Shown here piece by piece: positions 1-9,243 of a DNA stretch of 58,068 nucleotides. This DNA is from Rhodanobacter sp. (GTDB lineage Bacteria > Pseudomonadota > Gammaproteobacteria > Xanthomonadales > Rhodanobacteraceae): contig DAIDKO010000164.1 of assembly GCA_027450005.1 (NCBI GenBank), forward strand, positions 1 through 58,068, given 5' to 3'. The notes under the pieces were generated by a model, which made no database searches, was not told the origin of the DNA, and worked only from the letters and a program-made list of their open reading frames with translations. How positions within the stretch are numbered: position 1 is the stretch's first letter; the number at the start of each line of letters is the position of its first letter. Made by a program: the position numbers and the translations under genes.

Positions 1-279
1 GGCTCCGTGTGGATGGTGGTCGGCATGGGCAGCCAGGTGATTTTCTCGGCGCGCTTCGTGATGCAGTGGATCTACAGCGAATGGCGGCGCGAGAGCAGCA
101 TCCCGATGGCGTTCTGGTATGCGAGCGTGATCGGCAGCATCGGGCTGCTGGCCTATGCCATTGAGCGGCGCGATCCGGTGTTCATCGTCGGGCAGGCAAC
201 CGGCCTGCTGGTCTATGCCCGCAACATCCAGTTGCGCTGGCGCGAGGCCCGCGCAGGCGTGGCGGAGGCGGCGCGATGA
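1..279 (+). CDS. LAB_N domain membrane protein (5' end outside the window)
   Basis: The reading frame is already open at base 1, so the start lies upstream and only the C-terminal 92 codons are visible. The protein resembles the lipid-A biosynthesis N-terminal domain family (LAB_N): short, with hydrophobic helices and the pattern FSARFVMQWIYSEWRRES followed by a hydrophobic stretch and ERRDPVFIVGQ. In this family the domain occurs alone, often beside lipid A sugar-transfer genes, and is thought to sit in the inner membrane. Its stop overlaps the next start in an ATGA, so the two are probably translationally coupled. The exact biochemical role is not established. Confidence 0.75.
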   Translation, partial: GSVWMVVGMGSQVIFSARFVMQWIYSEWRRESSIPMAFWYASVIGSIGLLAYAIERRDPVFIVGQATGLLVYARNIQLRWREARAGVAEAAR

Positions 280-587
280 TCCACGTAAACGCACAGTCCC
301 TCTGGATCGCCGCCGGCCTGCTGGGGCAGGCGCTGTTCGGCGCACGCTTCGTGGTGCAATGGTTGCACAGCGAGATCCTCGGCAAGAGCCGCTTTCCACG
401 CCTGTTCTGGCAGATCAGCGTCGCCGCCGGCGTGCTGATCCTCGGCTATGCCATCCACCGGCGTGACCCGGTGTTTATCTGCGGCGAGACGACCACGCTG
501 GCGATCTTCTGCCGAAACCTGCAGCTGGTCAGCCGCAAAAAAAAGGCCGCGAGCGAATCTCAATCCATCGATGGAGAAGCGCCATGA
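276..587 (+). CDS. Second LAB_N domain membrane protein
   Basis: This 103-residue protein repeats the LAB_N pattern of the gene before it: GARFVVQWLHSEILGKSRFP, a hydrophobic helix, then HRRDPVFICGET. It is therefore a tandem paralogue rather than a continuation. The ATG overlaps the previous stop (ATGA at 276-279), and its own stop overlaps the glycosyltransferase start (ATGA at 584-587), giving a tightly coupled three-gene unit. It probably works in the inner membrane with the ArnT-like enzyme that follows, perhaps forming or delivering a lipid-linked sugar. That role is inferred from context only. Confidence 0.75.
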   Translation: MIHVNAQSLWIAAGLLGQALFGARFVVQWLHSEILGKSRFPRLFWQISVAAGVLILGYAIHRRDPVFICGETTTLAIFCRNLQLVSRKKKAASESQSIDGEAP

Positions 588-2107
588 GCGGCACGCTCGT
601 CGCCCGCGCTGTCCGCCCCGGCACCGCTTCGCGGCGGCCGTCGCGTGCACTGCTGTGGATCGCGGCGCTCGGCATTCTCCTCGGCTTCGCCTTCCAGGGG
701 TCGCGCGGACTGTGGGGACCGGACGAGGGTCGCTATGTAGACGCCGCGCTGCAGATGATGGATTCGGGCAACTACCTGGCACCGGCCTACAGCCCGGCGG
801 AGCTCAACTTCTCCAAGCCACCGCTGACGTACTGGATCATCGCCGGATCCATGCAGCTGTTCGGGCGCAACACCTGGGCGGCCAGGCTGCCCTACGCGCT
901 GGCCTACCTCGGCACGCTGCTGACCCTGCTGGCGATGGGACGCAAGGCCTGCCCAGATAAACCGTGGCTGGCGCCGCTGCTTTACGCCACCTCCGTCTTC
1001 ACCTTTTTGACCTCGAACATCATCAGCACCGACGTATTGCTGACCGTGACCGAGGCCATCGCCGTGCTCGGCTTCATGCTGTGCACCTGGCCCAGCTCCG
1101 CAATACAGGCGCGGTACGGCCACCTGCTGATGTGGCTCGGCTTCGGCCTGGCCTTCCTCACCAAGGGTCCGCCCGGCCTACTGCCGCTGATGGCGATGAT
1201 CGCGTTCACCGCGCTGTGCGACGGCTGGCGCGCGGTAGGCCGGCTGTTCGCTCCGCTGGGCATGCTGGTGTTCCTGATGGTCGGCTTTACCTGGTACGCA
1301 CTGGCGATCTCTAGGTACCCGGGACTGCTCCACTACTTCGTCTACGACGAGGTCTACGGGCGGATCTTCACCAAGATGTACATGCGCCACGCGGGGACCT
1401 TCGGCTGGCTGGTGGTGTACGCCCCCGTGCTGCTGTTCGGCACGCTGCCGTGGTGGGCCGGCACGTGGCGTGCGGCCAGGACGGCGGCCAGCCCGTCGAC
1501 GTGGCGGGCATGGCGTGGGACACGCTCGATCCAGATGTTCCTGCTGCTCTGGTTCGCCCTTCCGATGCTGGTGTTCTGCCTGTCGAAGTCCCGGCTGCCG
1601 CTCTACCTTCTGCCGCTGTTCCTGCCGCTGTCCCTGCTGGTGGCATCGCGGATGGCGCCGACGTTCGAACTCGCGCGTCGTCGCACCGCGCTGCTGGTGG
1701 CCGCATGGGTGGTGGCGCTGCTCGGGATCAAGGCCTGGGCCGCCTACGGCTACCGCGCCAGGATCGACGAGGGCGCCGCTGCCCGGGAGGTGGCCGCAAC
1801 CGCGGCCGACGCCGACTACCACGCGCTGGTGTTCGTGGAGAACGCCACCGACCGCTACGCAATCGAGGAGCAGACCCCGTGGGGCATGCGCATGTACCTC
1901 GAAAAGCCGGTCTACGGCATCCGCTGGATGGACACGGACGCCGCCGCACAGATCTGTGCGGCGCTGAAGGCGCAGGGCCAGTCCTTGCTGCTGGTCGACC
2001 GTGTGATCGCCCGCGAGGACCTCGAACGCGCACTGGGCCATTGCCACGCGTCGGCCACGCCGGTCGGCAGCTGGCGCAAGGACCAACTGTTCGTCGCGCA
2101 TCCCTGA
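584..2107 (+). CDS. ArnT/PMT-like glycosyltransferase (GT-C, family 39/83 type)
   Basis: A 507-residue polytopic membrane protein with many hydrophobic helices and the early periplasmic-loop signature GLWGPDEGRYVDAALQM. The DE-x-RY motif there is the metal and substrate-binding loop of ArnT and PMT enzymes, which move a sugar from an undecaprenyl or dolichyl phosphate to lipid A or protein. A second conserved patch, NFSKPPLTYW, also fits ArnT. The C-terminal ~120 residues are soluble. It is coupled by ATGA to the LAB_N gene. The acceptor could be lipid A, but no specific L-Ara4N synthesis gene is visible here, so the sugar is unknown. Confidence 0.8.
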   Translation: MSGTLVARAVRPGTASRRPSRALLWIAALGILLGFAFQGSRGLWGPDEGRYVDAALQMMDSGNYLAPAYSPAELNFSKPPLTYWIIAGSMQLFGRNTWAARLPYALAYLGTLLTLLAMGRKACPDKPWLAPLLYATSVFTFLTSNIISTDVLLTVTEAIAVLGFMLCTWPSSAIQARYGHLLMWLGFGLAFLTKGPPGLLPLMAMIAFTALCDGWRAVGRLFAPLGMLVFLMVGFTWYALAISRYPGLLHYFVYDEVYGRIFTKMYMRHAGTFGWLVVYAPVLLFGTLPWWAGTWRAARTAASPSTWRAWRGTRSIQMFLLLWFALPMLVFCLSKSRLPLYLLPLFLPLSLLVASRMAPTFELARRRTALLVAAWVVALLGIKAWAAYGYRARIDEGAAAREVAATAADADYHALVFVENATDRYAIEEQTPWGMRMYLEKPVYGIRWMDTDAAAQICAALKAQGQSLLLVDRVIAREDLERALGHCHASATPVGSWRKDQLFVAHP

Positions 2108-2149
2108 AACATCCGCTTCCCTTCTCGCAGTCGACCAGGAAAAACCAAC

Positions 2150-4132
2150 ATGTGCGGCATTGGCGGCCTCTTGATGAACCAGCGCGAATCCTCTCCGGGG
2201 GAGGTCGCGCGCCAAGTGCAGGCCATGCTTTCCGCGATGCGCCATCGCGGACCCGATGGGCAAGCCGAATACGCCGACGAGCACCTCGGGATGGGTGCCA
2301 ACCGGCTCGCGATACGCGGCGTCGACCAGGTGCAGCCGCCGCTGTTCGTGCACGAATCCGGCGTCGTCGTGGCATGCAACGGCGAGATCGACAACCACCG
2401 CACCCTGCGCGCCGAACTCGCCGAGCAGGGGCATGCGATCACGTCGAGCAGCGACGTCGCCGTGATCGCCCCGCTCTACCTCGAGAAGGGCCTCGGCTTT
2501 CTCGAACACCTCGACGGCGTGTTCGCGTTGGCGCTGTGGGATCCCGCGGAGCAACGCCTGATCCTCGCCCGTGACCGCACCGGCGAAAGGCACCTGTACT
2601 ACGCCAGCTCCGCGGAGGGCTTATGGTTCGCTTCGGAACTCGCCGCGCTGCAGCTGGCCGCACCGGCGGACGCGACGATGGACCGGCAATCGCTAGCCTA
2701 TTTCCTACGCTCGGGCTACTGCCCGTCGCCGCGGACGCCGTTCGCCCAGCAGTTCAAGGTTTGTCCCGGCGAGATGATCGTGCGCGAGAGGAGCAAGACC
2801 CACTACATGCGCTATTGGGCAACGCCGATCGGCCGCAAGCCAGTGGCGCCGCCCAGCACCGCCGCCTTCGACACCATTTTCCGCAACGCGATCGCGCGAC
2901 AGACCGATGTCGACGTGGATTACGGCGTGCTGCTCAGTGGAGGCCTGGATTCGTCGCTGATCACTGCGGTGGCGCGCCAAGTCCGCCCGGAGCGCCAGCT
3001 CAAAGCCTACTGCGTCCGTTTCGAGGAGAGCTCCTTCGACGAAGGAAGCAACGCGCAGACCGTGGCCCGCCTGCACGACTGTCCGCTCACCACGGTCACG
3101 CTGGGCGCGCACCAGGTGCCGCAGATGCTCCGGCAGCTCATCCACACCACCGGGGAACCGCTGGCCGACCCGGCATGGCTGCCGCTGTTCCACGTCACCG
3201 AGCGCGCCGCGTTCGACGTCAAGATGCTGCTCGGCGGCGAAGGCGCGGATGAATTGTTCGGCGGCTACCCGACCTACCTCGGCGCGCTGTGGTCGCCGCG
3301 CTACGACCGTCTGCCTGCCCTCCTGCGCAACGGCATGCGACGGCTTGTGAACGCGCTTCCGGTGAGCGACGCGAAGGTCGCGGTGTCCTTCCTGCTCAAG
3401 AAATTCATCGCCGGGCAGGCGCACCAGGGCCTGATGCGGCACCTGTTCTGGAACGCAAACCTATCGCCGGAGTGGATCCAGCGGCTGGGCATGGACTGGC
3501 CGGCCGAACAGGCCGAGCATCGCGAGCAGTCCCTGCTCGACCTGGTCCAGGCCTACGACTTCGGCCACTCGCTGCCGGACGCGCTGATGGCTAAGGCCGA
3601 CCGCGGCGGGATGTGCCATGGCCTGGAGCTCCGCGCGCCGTTCCTCGATCGCGCGGTGATCGAATACGCCAGCACCCTACCGCCCGACGCCAGGATCCAG
3701 CGGCTGCGCACCAAGGCGTTCCTGAAAGACTATGCACGCCGCTACCTGCCGCCGGAAGTCGTCGAGCGCCGCAAGCGCGGCCTTTCGGTGCCGCTGGGCC
3801 AGTGGCTGCGGGGCCCCCTGCGCGACTGGGCCAGCGAGAAGCTGGCGGGCGAAGCGCTGCGCGATGCCGGCATCCGGACCGACGCCGCGCTGGCACTGAT
3901 GGAGCAGCACCAGCAGCGGCAGGGCGACCACGCGCGCGGCCTGTGGAACCTGATCGTGTTGTCCGAGTGGCTGGAATGGGCCGCGGTGGCGCACTGTGGC
4001 GGCACGGCGACGGCGGCCGCAGCGGCACGTCCCTGCCGCGACACCCACGCGGTTGTGCCGATGCCGGGCGCCTTCGCGCTAGGCAGCGGGGCAGGCGCCG
4101 CCACGGTCCTGGCCGGCAACCACACCGGCTAG
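2150..4132 (+). CDS. Asparagine synthase (glutamine-hydrolysing)-like amidotransferase
   Basis: 660 residues. The N-terminal class II glutaminase starts with the nucleophile Cys2 (MCGIGGLL) and carries RHRGPDG and CNGEID motifs. The second half is an ATP-pyrophosphatase synthetase domain with the PP-loop SGGLDSS and a downstream GGEGADELFGGYP motif. AsnB enzymes make asparagine from aspartate, glutamine and ATP; relatives in polysaccharide loci amidate sugars instead. The last ~45 residues are an Ala/Gly-rich tail not typical of AsnB. An AGGA ribosome site lies about nine bases before the ATG. Because it follows a lipid-A-type glycosyltransferase by only 42 bp, an envelope-specific amidation role is possible, but asparagine synthesis is the default reading. 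Confidence 0.8.
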   Translation: MCGIGGLLMNQRESSPGEVARQVQAMLSAMRHRGPDGQAEYADEHLGMGANRLAIRGVDQVQPPLFVHESGVVVACNGEIDNHRTLRAELAEQGHAITSSSDVAVIAPLYLEKGLGFLEHLDGVFALALWDPAEQRLILARDRTGERHLYYASSAEGLWFASELAALQLAAPADATMDRQSLAYFLRSGYCPSPRTPFAQQFKVCPGEMIVRERSKTHYMRYWATPIGRKPVAPPSTAAFDTIFRNAIARQTDVDVDYGVLLSGGLDSSLITAVARQVRPERQLKAYCVRFEESSFDEGSNAQTVARLHDCPLTTVTLGAHQVPQMLRQLIHTTGEPLADPAWLPLFHVTERAAFDVKMLLGGEGADELFGGYPTYLGALWSPRYDRLPALLRNGMRRLVNALPVSDAKVAVSFLLKKFIAGQAHQGLMRHLFWNANLSPEWIQRLGMDWPAEQAEHREQSLLDLVQAYDFGHSLPDALMAKADRGGMCHGLELRAPFLDRAVIEYASTLPPDARIQRLRTKAFLKDYARRYLPPEVVERRKRGLSVPLGQWLRGPLRDWASEKLAGEALRDAGIRTDAALALMEQHQQRQGDHARGLWNLIVLSEWLEWAAVAHCGGTATAAAAARPCRDTHAVVPMPGAFALGSGAGAATVLAGNHTG

Positions 4133-4193
4133 GACTGGCGCGCGGACGGTCGGCAGGCCGGCGGCGCGCCAAGCAACCCGAAGCGAACCTGGC

Positions 4194-5036
4194 TCAGAAG
4201 AAGTACCGGATGCTGGCGCCGGCGCCGTAGTCCGGGCTGCCGTCGGCAAAGCCGCCGAGCAGGTACAACTGCAGGCGTGCGGCATCGGTCAGTTGGCGGC
4301 TCCAGTAGGCCGTCAGCTCGCTTTGCGCGCTGCCGCCCACGGCGATCTTCTCGTGGTACAGGTAATACGCCCCGACCGTGTCGTCCGCGCTGGCGTGGTA
4401 GCCGACGCCGAGCGTGGCATCGAAGCCGTTCTTCAACTGGATGTACGACGAGTTGCCGTACTCCGTCCAGCCGACCGAGCCATAGGTCGTCCAGCTGTCG
4501 TAGGCCTTGCGGATGTCCAGCGCGACGCTGTAGTCGTTCTTGCCGGTGCCCAGCCCCTTGTCGGCGTCGGCCGTGCCGAACTTCGCCAGGCCGGTCAGCC
4601 CCATGCCGAACGAGCGATCGGCGCTCTGCACGAATTCGTAGCGTGCCGACGCGGTGACGTCGCCGAGACCGGAAGCCGATCCGGTGGTCACCACCGTGCC
4701 GTTGACGATCGTGGCGCCGGGGTTGCCGCGCCCGGCCGAGCGCCCGCGGCTGACCGGGTTGCGGTTGTCGACCCGGCCGATGCCGGGGATCACGTCGCTG
4801 GAACCGCTGACGTCGATGTACGGCACGCTCAGCCGGAACGCCCAGCGGTCGCCGGTGTAGCCCAGCGTCAGCGGTACCGACCAGACGTCGGTGGTGGTGT
4901 CGAGGCCGTATTTGCCGCTGCTGTAGTCGAAGCCGGCCGAGAGGTTCCACGGGCCATGCTCCGGAGTGGCCGCATGGGCGGTGGCGAGTCCCAACGCCAG
5001 CGAGCCGGCCAGGGCCAAAAGACGCTTGTTGTTCAT
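4194..5036 (-). CDS. Outer-membrane beta-barrel protein of unknown function
   Basis: 280 residues with a signal peptide (MNNKRLLALAGSLALGLATAHAA) and alternating amphipathic strands ending in the outer-membrane C-terminal signature IRYFF. The pattern resembles transporter-type barrels of about 12 strands, but no specific family is certain. The ATG at 5036 is chosen because GGAG lies nine bases before it; the longer frame starts with GTG at 5054 and would place that ribosome site inside the coding region. It is the last gene of a minus-strand run of exported proteins. A perfect FNR-type palindrome at 5135-5148 sits about 100 bp upstream, so it may have its own oxygen-responsive promoter. Confidence 0.7.
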   Translation of the reverse strand: MNNKRLLALAGSLALGLATAHAATPEHGPWNLSAGFDYSSGKYGLDTTTDVWSVPLTLGYTGDRWAFRLSVPYIDVSGSSDVIPGIGRVDNRNPVSRGRSAGRGNPGATIVNGTVVTTGSASGLGDVTASARYEFVQSADRSFGMGLTGLAKFGTADADKGLGTGKNDYSVALDIRKAYDSWTTYGSVGWTEYGNSSYIQLKNGFDATLGVGYHASADDTVGAYYLYHEKIAVGGSAQSELTAYWSRQLTDAARLQLYLLGGFADGSPDYGAGASIRYFF

Positions 5037-5134
5037 GGTGTGCTTCTCCTTCACGTCGCTCGCGTGCGAGCGGGAAAACCAGTCGTCAGCCTTGTCCTGG
5101 CATCCGATTCGACGCCGTCCGCCGGCCGGCGGTA

Positions 5135-5148
5135 TTGATCAGGATCAA
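5135..5148. promoter_or_regulatory. FNR/Anr box
   Basis: TTGATCAGGATCAA matches the FNR consensus TTGAT-N4-ATCAA exactly. It lies between two minus-strand genes, with its centre about 105 bp upstream of the barrel gene start at 5036. The window also encodes an FNR-type regulator (22287-23096) whose recognition helix keeps the ExxSR residues that read TTGAT. Binding is inferred. Confidence 0.6.
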
Positions 5149-5258
5149 CCGATGCCGGCGCCGCGGCATGGGGTCGGCCCGCCTGCGCGCGGGACGACGG
5201 GCATGCCGCGGCACTGCCGGCCGGGGGCGGGTAGCGTGGCTCCGAGGCTCGCCTTCCT

Positions 5259-6467
5259 TCACGGGCTAGGCACCGGGTTGTCGTGCACGAACTCGATCAC
5301 CGCGCGGGCGTCGTCGGCCGCCTGGGTGAACGCGTCGAGCTGGGTGCCGGTGTAGTTGGTGCCGCCGAAGACGGCGTCGAGGATCGGCGCGGTGACGGTG
5401 CTGTAGGTGCCGTCGCCGTTGCTCTTCAGGTACGTCACCGAGCCGCTGTAGGCAGCGCTGCGGTCATAGGTGGTGCTGCTGAAGTCGTAGTAGCTCTTGC
5501 CGTCGGTGCCGACGATGGGCTTGGCGCCGGTGATGCCGAGGATGGCGTCGGTATAGACGACGGTATCGTCGCTGATCGAACCGGCCTTGTCCGACGCCGC
5601 GGCCAGGAACGAGGCCGCCTGCAGCAGGTCGCCCTGGGTGGTCGACTTGTCGACCAGGGCGGACAGGTTGCCCAGCGAGACGCCGTCCTTGGGTACGAAA
5701 CCCGGCAGGTAGCCGTTGTTCAACAACGCCTGGTACAGCGCGAGGTTTTCCAGCGGCGAGTCGATGGTCGAGGTCGTGCCGTCGACGGTCAGCACCAGCC
5801 GGCCGGATGCGTCCGTGGTGATCGCGGTGGCGCTGTTCAGCGCCGTGATCGCCTCGTTGTAGGACTTGTCCAGCACCTTGTCCGGCGAACGGGAAACGCT
5901 GAGGCGGCTGAACTCCACCGGCACGACCAGGTCCTCGTAGCCCGCGACGATGTCGCCTTCCGGCGTCAGCGGAATCGGGTTGCCGTCCGCGTCCAGCGGC
6001 TGCACGTGGCCGTACTGGTCGAGAATCGGCACGCCGTTGGCGTCGCGCAGGATCACGTTCAGGTCGCCGAGCAGGTCGCCTTTCTTGGTGCCGGCGCCCG
6101 TGGGCTTGCCGGTGCTCGACCGGCCGCCGCCGTACTTCGGCCCGCGGCGATCCGAGCTTTCGTCCGCGGCAGCGGCAGCGGAACCGGAATCCTGCTGGCC
6201 GTGCAGCACCTTCGACTCCACCGACGTGCTGCCGCTGGAGCCGTGCGTGTCCGATCCGGCGGCGCCGCCACTCGAACCCTTGCCCTTGCCACCCTTGTTC
6301 TGGCTGCCGTGGCTGCCGGAGCTGTGCGAGCTGCCATGGGTGTCCTGCGCTGCCGCCGTGGCGATCGGCGACCAGGCGGCATGACTGCCGCCGATCGCCA
6401 GCGCCGCGGCGCCCCCGGCCAGGCCGATGTAGAGCGGCGTTCGCCGCCATGTGCGTTGCGTGTTCAT
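5259..6467 (-). CDS. Secreted protein with Ser/Gly/His-rich linker, unknown function
   Basis: 402 residues starting at an ATG with GGAGG five bases upstream. An N-terminal hydrophobic segment (about residues 12-40, ending near ATAAAQD) looks like a signal peptide or anchor. Residues ~42-125 are low complexity, rich in Ser, Gly, His and Lys (for example SHSSGSHGSQNKGGKGKG), like a flexible linker. The rest is a globular region with Asp/Gly/Asn turns such as DANGVPILDQYGHVQPLDADG, which might bind calcium. I recognise no family. It lies 91 bp downstream of the large barrel gene and is probably cotranscribed with it. Confidence 0.6.
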   Translation of the reverse strand: MNTQRTWRRTPLYIGLAGGAAALAIGGSHAAWSPIATAAAQDTHGSSHSSGSHGSQNKGGKGKGSSGGAAGSDTHGSSGSTSVESKVLHGQQDSGSAAAAADESSDRRGPKYGGGRSSTGKPTGAGTKKGDLLGDLNVILRDANGVPILDQYGHVQPLDADGNPIPLTPEGDIVAGYEDLVVPVEFSRLSVSRSPDKVLDKSYNEAITALNSATAITTDASGRLVLTVDGTTSTIDSPLENLALYQALLNNGYLPGFVPKDGVSLGNLSALVDKSTTQGDLLQAASFLAAASDKAGSISDDTVVYTDAILGITGAKPIVGTDGKSYYDFSSTTYDRSAAYSGSVTYLKSNGDGTYSTVTAPILDAVFGGTNYTGTQLDAFTQAADDARAVIEFVHDNPVPSP

Positions 6468-6558
6468 GTCTACCTCCGTGCTGCGTGAGGGCCGCGGCCT
6501 GCGCCCGGGCCGCGGGGAAACGTCTGGAGTCGAGCGGGCGCAGGCTCGATGCGTGGTC

Positions 6559-9060
6559 CTAGAAGCGCACCCCCGCGCCGATGCGCATGAGGTACTGCCA
6601 GTTGGCGAAATACAGCTGGTCGGCGCGCGCCTGGGTGGTGGTGAAGGCGATCGCGCCGAAATGGGTGACCGAGTAGTCCAGGCGCACGAACACGGCCTTC
6701 GTCAGCGGCACCTCCATGCCGACGCCGAAGCGGCTTCCGTTGCGGGTGTCGTTGCGGTCCACCCACGCGCTGGCGTTTTCGCCCTTGACGTAGGTGGTGG
6801 CGAAGCGTGCCTTGATGCGGCCGCCACGCAGGTAGAGCAGGCCGCCGTAGCGCGTGGCGTAGCCCAGCCGCAGCGACGCGCCATAGCTGCCGCGCCACTC
6901 GGTGGAGAACGTCCGGCCGCCCGGCTGCTTCTCGTGGTACCAGGCCATGTTGTCGGCATCGCTCTCCACCTCGATGCCGGCATAGCCCGGGCCGAAGCGG
7001 TGGCCATAGCCGGCGAAGGCACCGAACTGGGTACCTCGGCCGCCGAAGTCCGTGCGGAACTGGGTGACCTGGGGGACCTCGGCCTGGCGCTGTATCGCGT
7101 CCAGCCGGCTGCCGAAGCGGTTGTCGCCGCCCTGTGCGCCGGCGTAGAAACCGTCGAGGTCGGTATTGCTTGGCGTCGGCTCGGGCGCCCCGCCGAATCG
7201 CCAGCCGGCCCCCAGCAGGAACTGGCCGACGCTACCGGCGAAGCGGTCCTCGCCGCCCTCGTAGCGCACGTCGTAACCCTCGAAGTGCGCCACCTGGTAA
7301 TGCGCGCGGGCGAACAGGTGGCGGCTGAGCGGTGCGTCGATGCCGAGGCCGTAGGCATTGGCCCAGCGCGCGTTTTCCTGGGCCTGCGACGTGCCGTCTT
7401 CCACGGCGTAGCGGCTGTCGAACCCGGCGCGCAAGCGCGCGGCGCTGACGAACAGCAGGTTGCCGCCCGGCAGCAGCGGGCCGCCGAGGATGGCTAGGCT
7501 GCGGGTGCGTCGCTGGTCGGTGGCGAACACGCGGCTGGACGGCGTCTTGTCGTGAAGCCAGTCGATCCGCGAGTTATCGAGGTTGGTCTCGGCGGCCAGG
7601 TACCAGCGCCCGATCGCCAGGCCATACCCGGCGAACAGCGCCTCGCTGGCGCCTTGCCCGGCAAAGTCGCCGCGGTAGGTGCCGTGTTCGCCGCGCAGCC
7701 CGGTGACGCGCGTGTCCATCGCGCCGTGGCCGGCGCCGGCGCCGATGTAGAAGCCGCCGGCGAGCGCGCCCATGGGCGCGGACGCCATCGCGGTCGCATG
7801 TTCCGCGAGGGTGCCCTCGCCGCGGTCCATGCGCAGGCCGACGTAGATCGCGTTGCGGCCGTACTCGGCGTCGGGCACGTTCGAGCGGCGTTGCAGCAGC
7901 TGGTAGTTCGCGTCCAGCAGCAAGTTGCGGCTTATCCGGTAACTCATGCCAACATCTACGCCGAGCAGGTCGTCGCGCCGCGCGATGCCGCGGAAGTCGC
8001 TGCGCGTCAGGTCCACCCCGGCGCGGGCGGTGAGGCGGTCGTTGACCAAGCGCCGCAACTGCAGGCCGAGGCTGGTGTCGACATAGCTCGACGTACCAGG
8101 CAGCGTGGTCTCCTCCACCGCGCGGCTGAGGCTGGCGTCCAGCGTGGTTCCCGGCGCCGCCTGCCAGGACAGGCGCGCGCTGGCCGTCGGCACGGCCACC
8201 GCGGGCAGGCGCGGGTCGGCGTAATGCTGCGAGAGCCAGCCCGCGTAGAGCTCGCCGCGCAGGTCGCGCGTGTCGCGGCTGGCCACGCCCACGACCCAGC
8301 TGTCGCCCTGCGAGTCGCGGCGCAGGCCGTTGTCGTCGATCCGGCGCGCGTACGTGCGCGCGTCGTAGGTGCCCTGCGTGAACAGGTCGACATGGGGCGA
8401 CAGCGCGTAGCCGAGGCGAAGGCCGATGCCGACCACGTCGCGGTTGCGGTCGGCGTTGTCGATCGTGTCGCCCGCGGCGTCACGCACGTTGCGGAAAAGC
8501 AGGTGGTCGAAGGTGCCACCGACCCGCAGTGACACGGCGGACCAGCGTTGCGACAGCCCGAGGTACGCGCTGGCATCGGTGAACACGGTGGGGCGCGTGC
8601 CGAGCACGTCATCGGGCGACGTGCGGTCTTCGTGCGCCTGCGCGTAGCCCACGCCGCCGAATACCTCGCCATAGGCGTTCACGCGTTGCCGGCCGGATGC
8701 GTCCAGCTGGTAGTCGGTGCTGTCCTCGATGGGGTTGCTGCGGTAGCGCGTTTCCGTCGCCTGCACGCCGAGGCTCAGGCTGTGTCCCTCGCCCTGCCCA
8801 GTCAGCTGCAGCGACGGCGACAGCGTGAACAGCAGGTCGCTCTGCGGCTGGCTCGGCGTCGCATAGACATTGCTGTCGTAGCTGACGCCCGCGGCTAGGC
8901 CGGGCACGAGCCTGAAGCCGGACGACGTACCGGCGCTGTTCGAGGTATCCGACGCATCGGCGCGGGGCGCCGTCTGCAGCATCTGCGCGTACGCCGCTTC
9001 GCAAGCACCCTGGAGGAGCACGGCGGAAAGCGCGGCAGCGAGCGTCCGCTTCGCCAGCAT
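6559..9060 (-). CDS. Outer-membrane protein: putative beta-barrel porin 2 domain plus two OmpA-like barrels
   Basis: 833 residues from the ATG at 9060, chosen because GGAGG lies five bases upstream (the frame also has an ATG at 9090). Residues 1-26 are a signal peptide ending AAYAQ. Residues ~40-410 look like a putative-beta-barrel-porin-2 domain. Two related ~190-residue segments follow, each opening with GGFYIGAGAG or GFYAGAQGG and sharing the order E..D, W-H-K, F-[AS]-T, R-A-x-F, PL, Y-x-V-x-HF. These resemble eight-strand OmpA/opacity barrels. The chain ends in GAGVRF, a typical C-terminal outer-membrane signal. It heads the minus-strand envelope run and has an FNR-like palindrome about 110 bp upstream. 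No transported substrate can be inferred. Confidence 0.75.
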   Translation of the reverse strand: MLAKRTLAAALSAVLLQGACEAAYAQMLQTAPRADASDTSNSAGTSSGFRLVPGLAAGVSYDSNVYATPSQPQSDLLFTLSPSLQLTGQGEGHSLSLGVQATETRYRSNPIEDSTDYQLDASGRQRVNAYGEVFGGVGYAQAHEDRTSPDDVLGTRPTVFTDASAYLGLSQRWSAVSLRVGGTFDHLLFRNVRDAAGDTIDNADRNRDVVGIGLRLGYALSPHVDLFTQGTYDARTYARRIDDNGLRRDSQGDSWVVGVASRDTRDLRGELYAGWLSQHYADPRLPAVAVPTASARLSWQAAPGTTLDASLSRAVEETTLPGTSSYVDTSLGLQLRRLVNDRLTARAGVDLTRSDFRGIARRDDLLGVDVGMSYRISRNLLLDANYQLLQRRSNVPDAEYGRNAIYVGLRMDRGEGTLAEHATAMASAPMGALAGGFYIGAGAGHGAMDTRVTGLRGEHGTYRGDFAGQGASEALFAGYGLAIGRWYLAAETNLDNSRIDWLHDKTPSSRVFATDQRRTRSLAILGGPLLPGGNLLFVSAARLRAGFDSRYAVEDGTSQAQENARWANAYGLGIDAPLSRHLFARAHYQVAHFEGYDVRYEGGEDRFAGSVGQFLLGAGWRFGGAPEPTPSNTDLDGFYAGAQGGDNRFGSRLDAIQRQAEVPQVTQFRTDFGGRGTQFGAFAGYGHRFGPGYAGIEVESDADNMAWYHEKQPGGRTFSTEWRGSYGASLRLGYATRYGGLLYLRGGRIKARFATTYVKGENASAWVDRNDTRNGSRFGVGMEVPLTKAVFVRLDYSVTHFGAIAFTTTQARADQLYFANWQYLMRIGAGVRF

Positions 9061-9164
9061 CGACCCTCCGTTTTGCCTTGCGTTGCCCATGCATCTCGCG
9101 TCCGATCCGACGGAGCGCCCACGTGTCGTGATGCTTCATGCTGGGTATTCGACGGCTGGCCGAG

Positions 9165-9178
9165 TTGACCCTGGTCAA
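9165..9178. promoter_or_regulatory. FNR/Dnr-like palindrome
   Basis: TTGACCCTGGTCAA is a perfect 5-4-5 palindrome of the TTGA(C/T)-N4-(G/A)TCAA class used by FNR, Dnr and related CRP-family regulators. It lies about 110 bp upstream of the triple-barrel gene and 72 bp from a second, exact FNR box on the other side of the divergent intergenic region. Confidence 0.5.
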
Positions 9179-9243
9179 CGAAAACCGATGGGCGATGACA
9201 TGCGTTTTTTGCGCGCCGCCACGCAGCGACAAGGCAGGAACAG

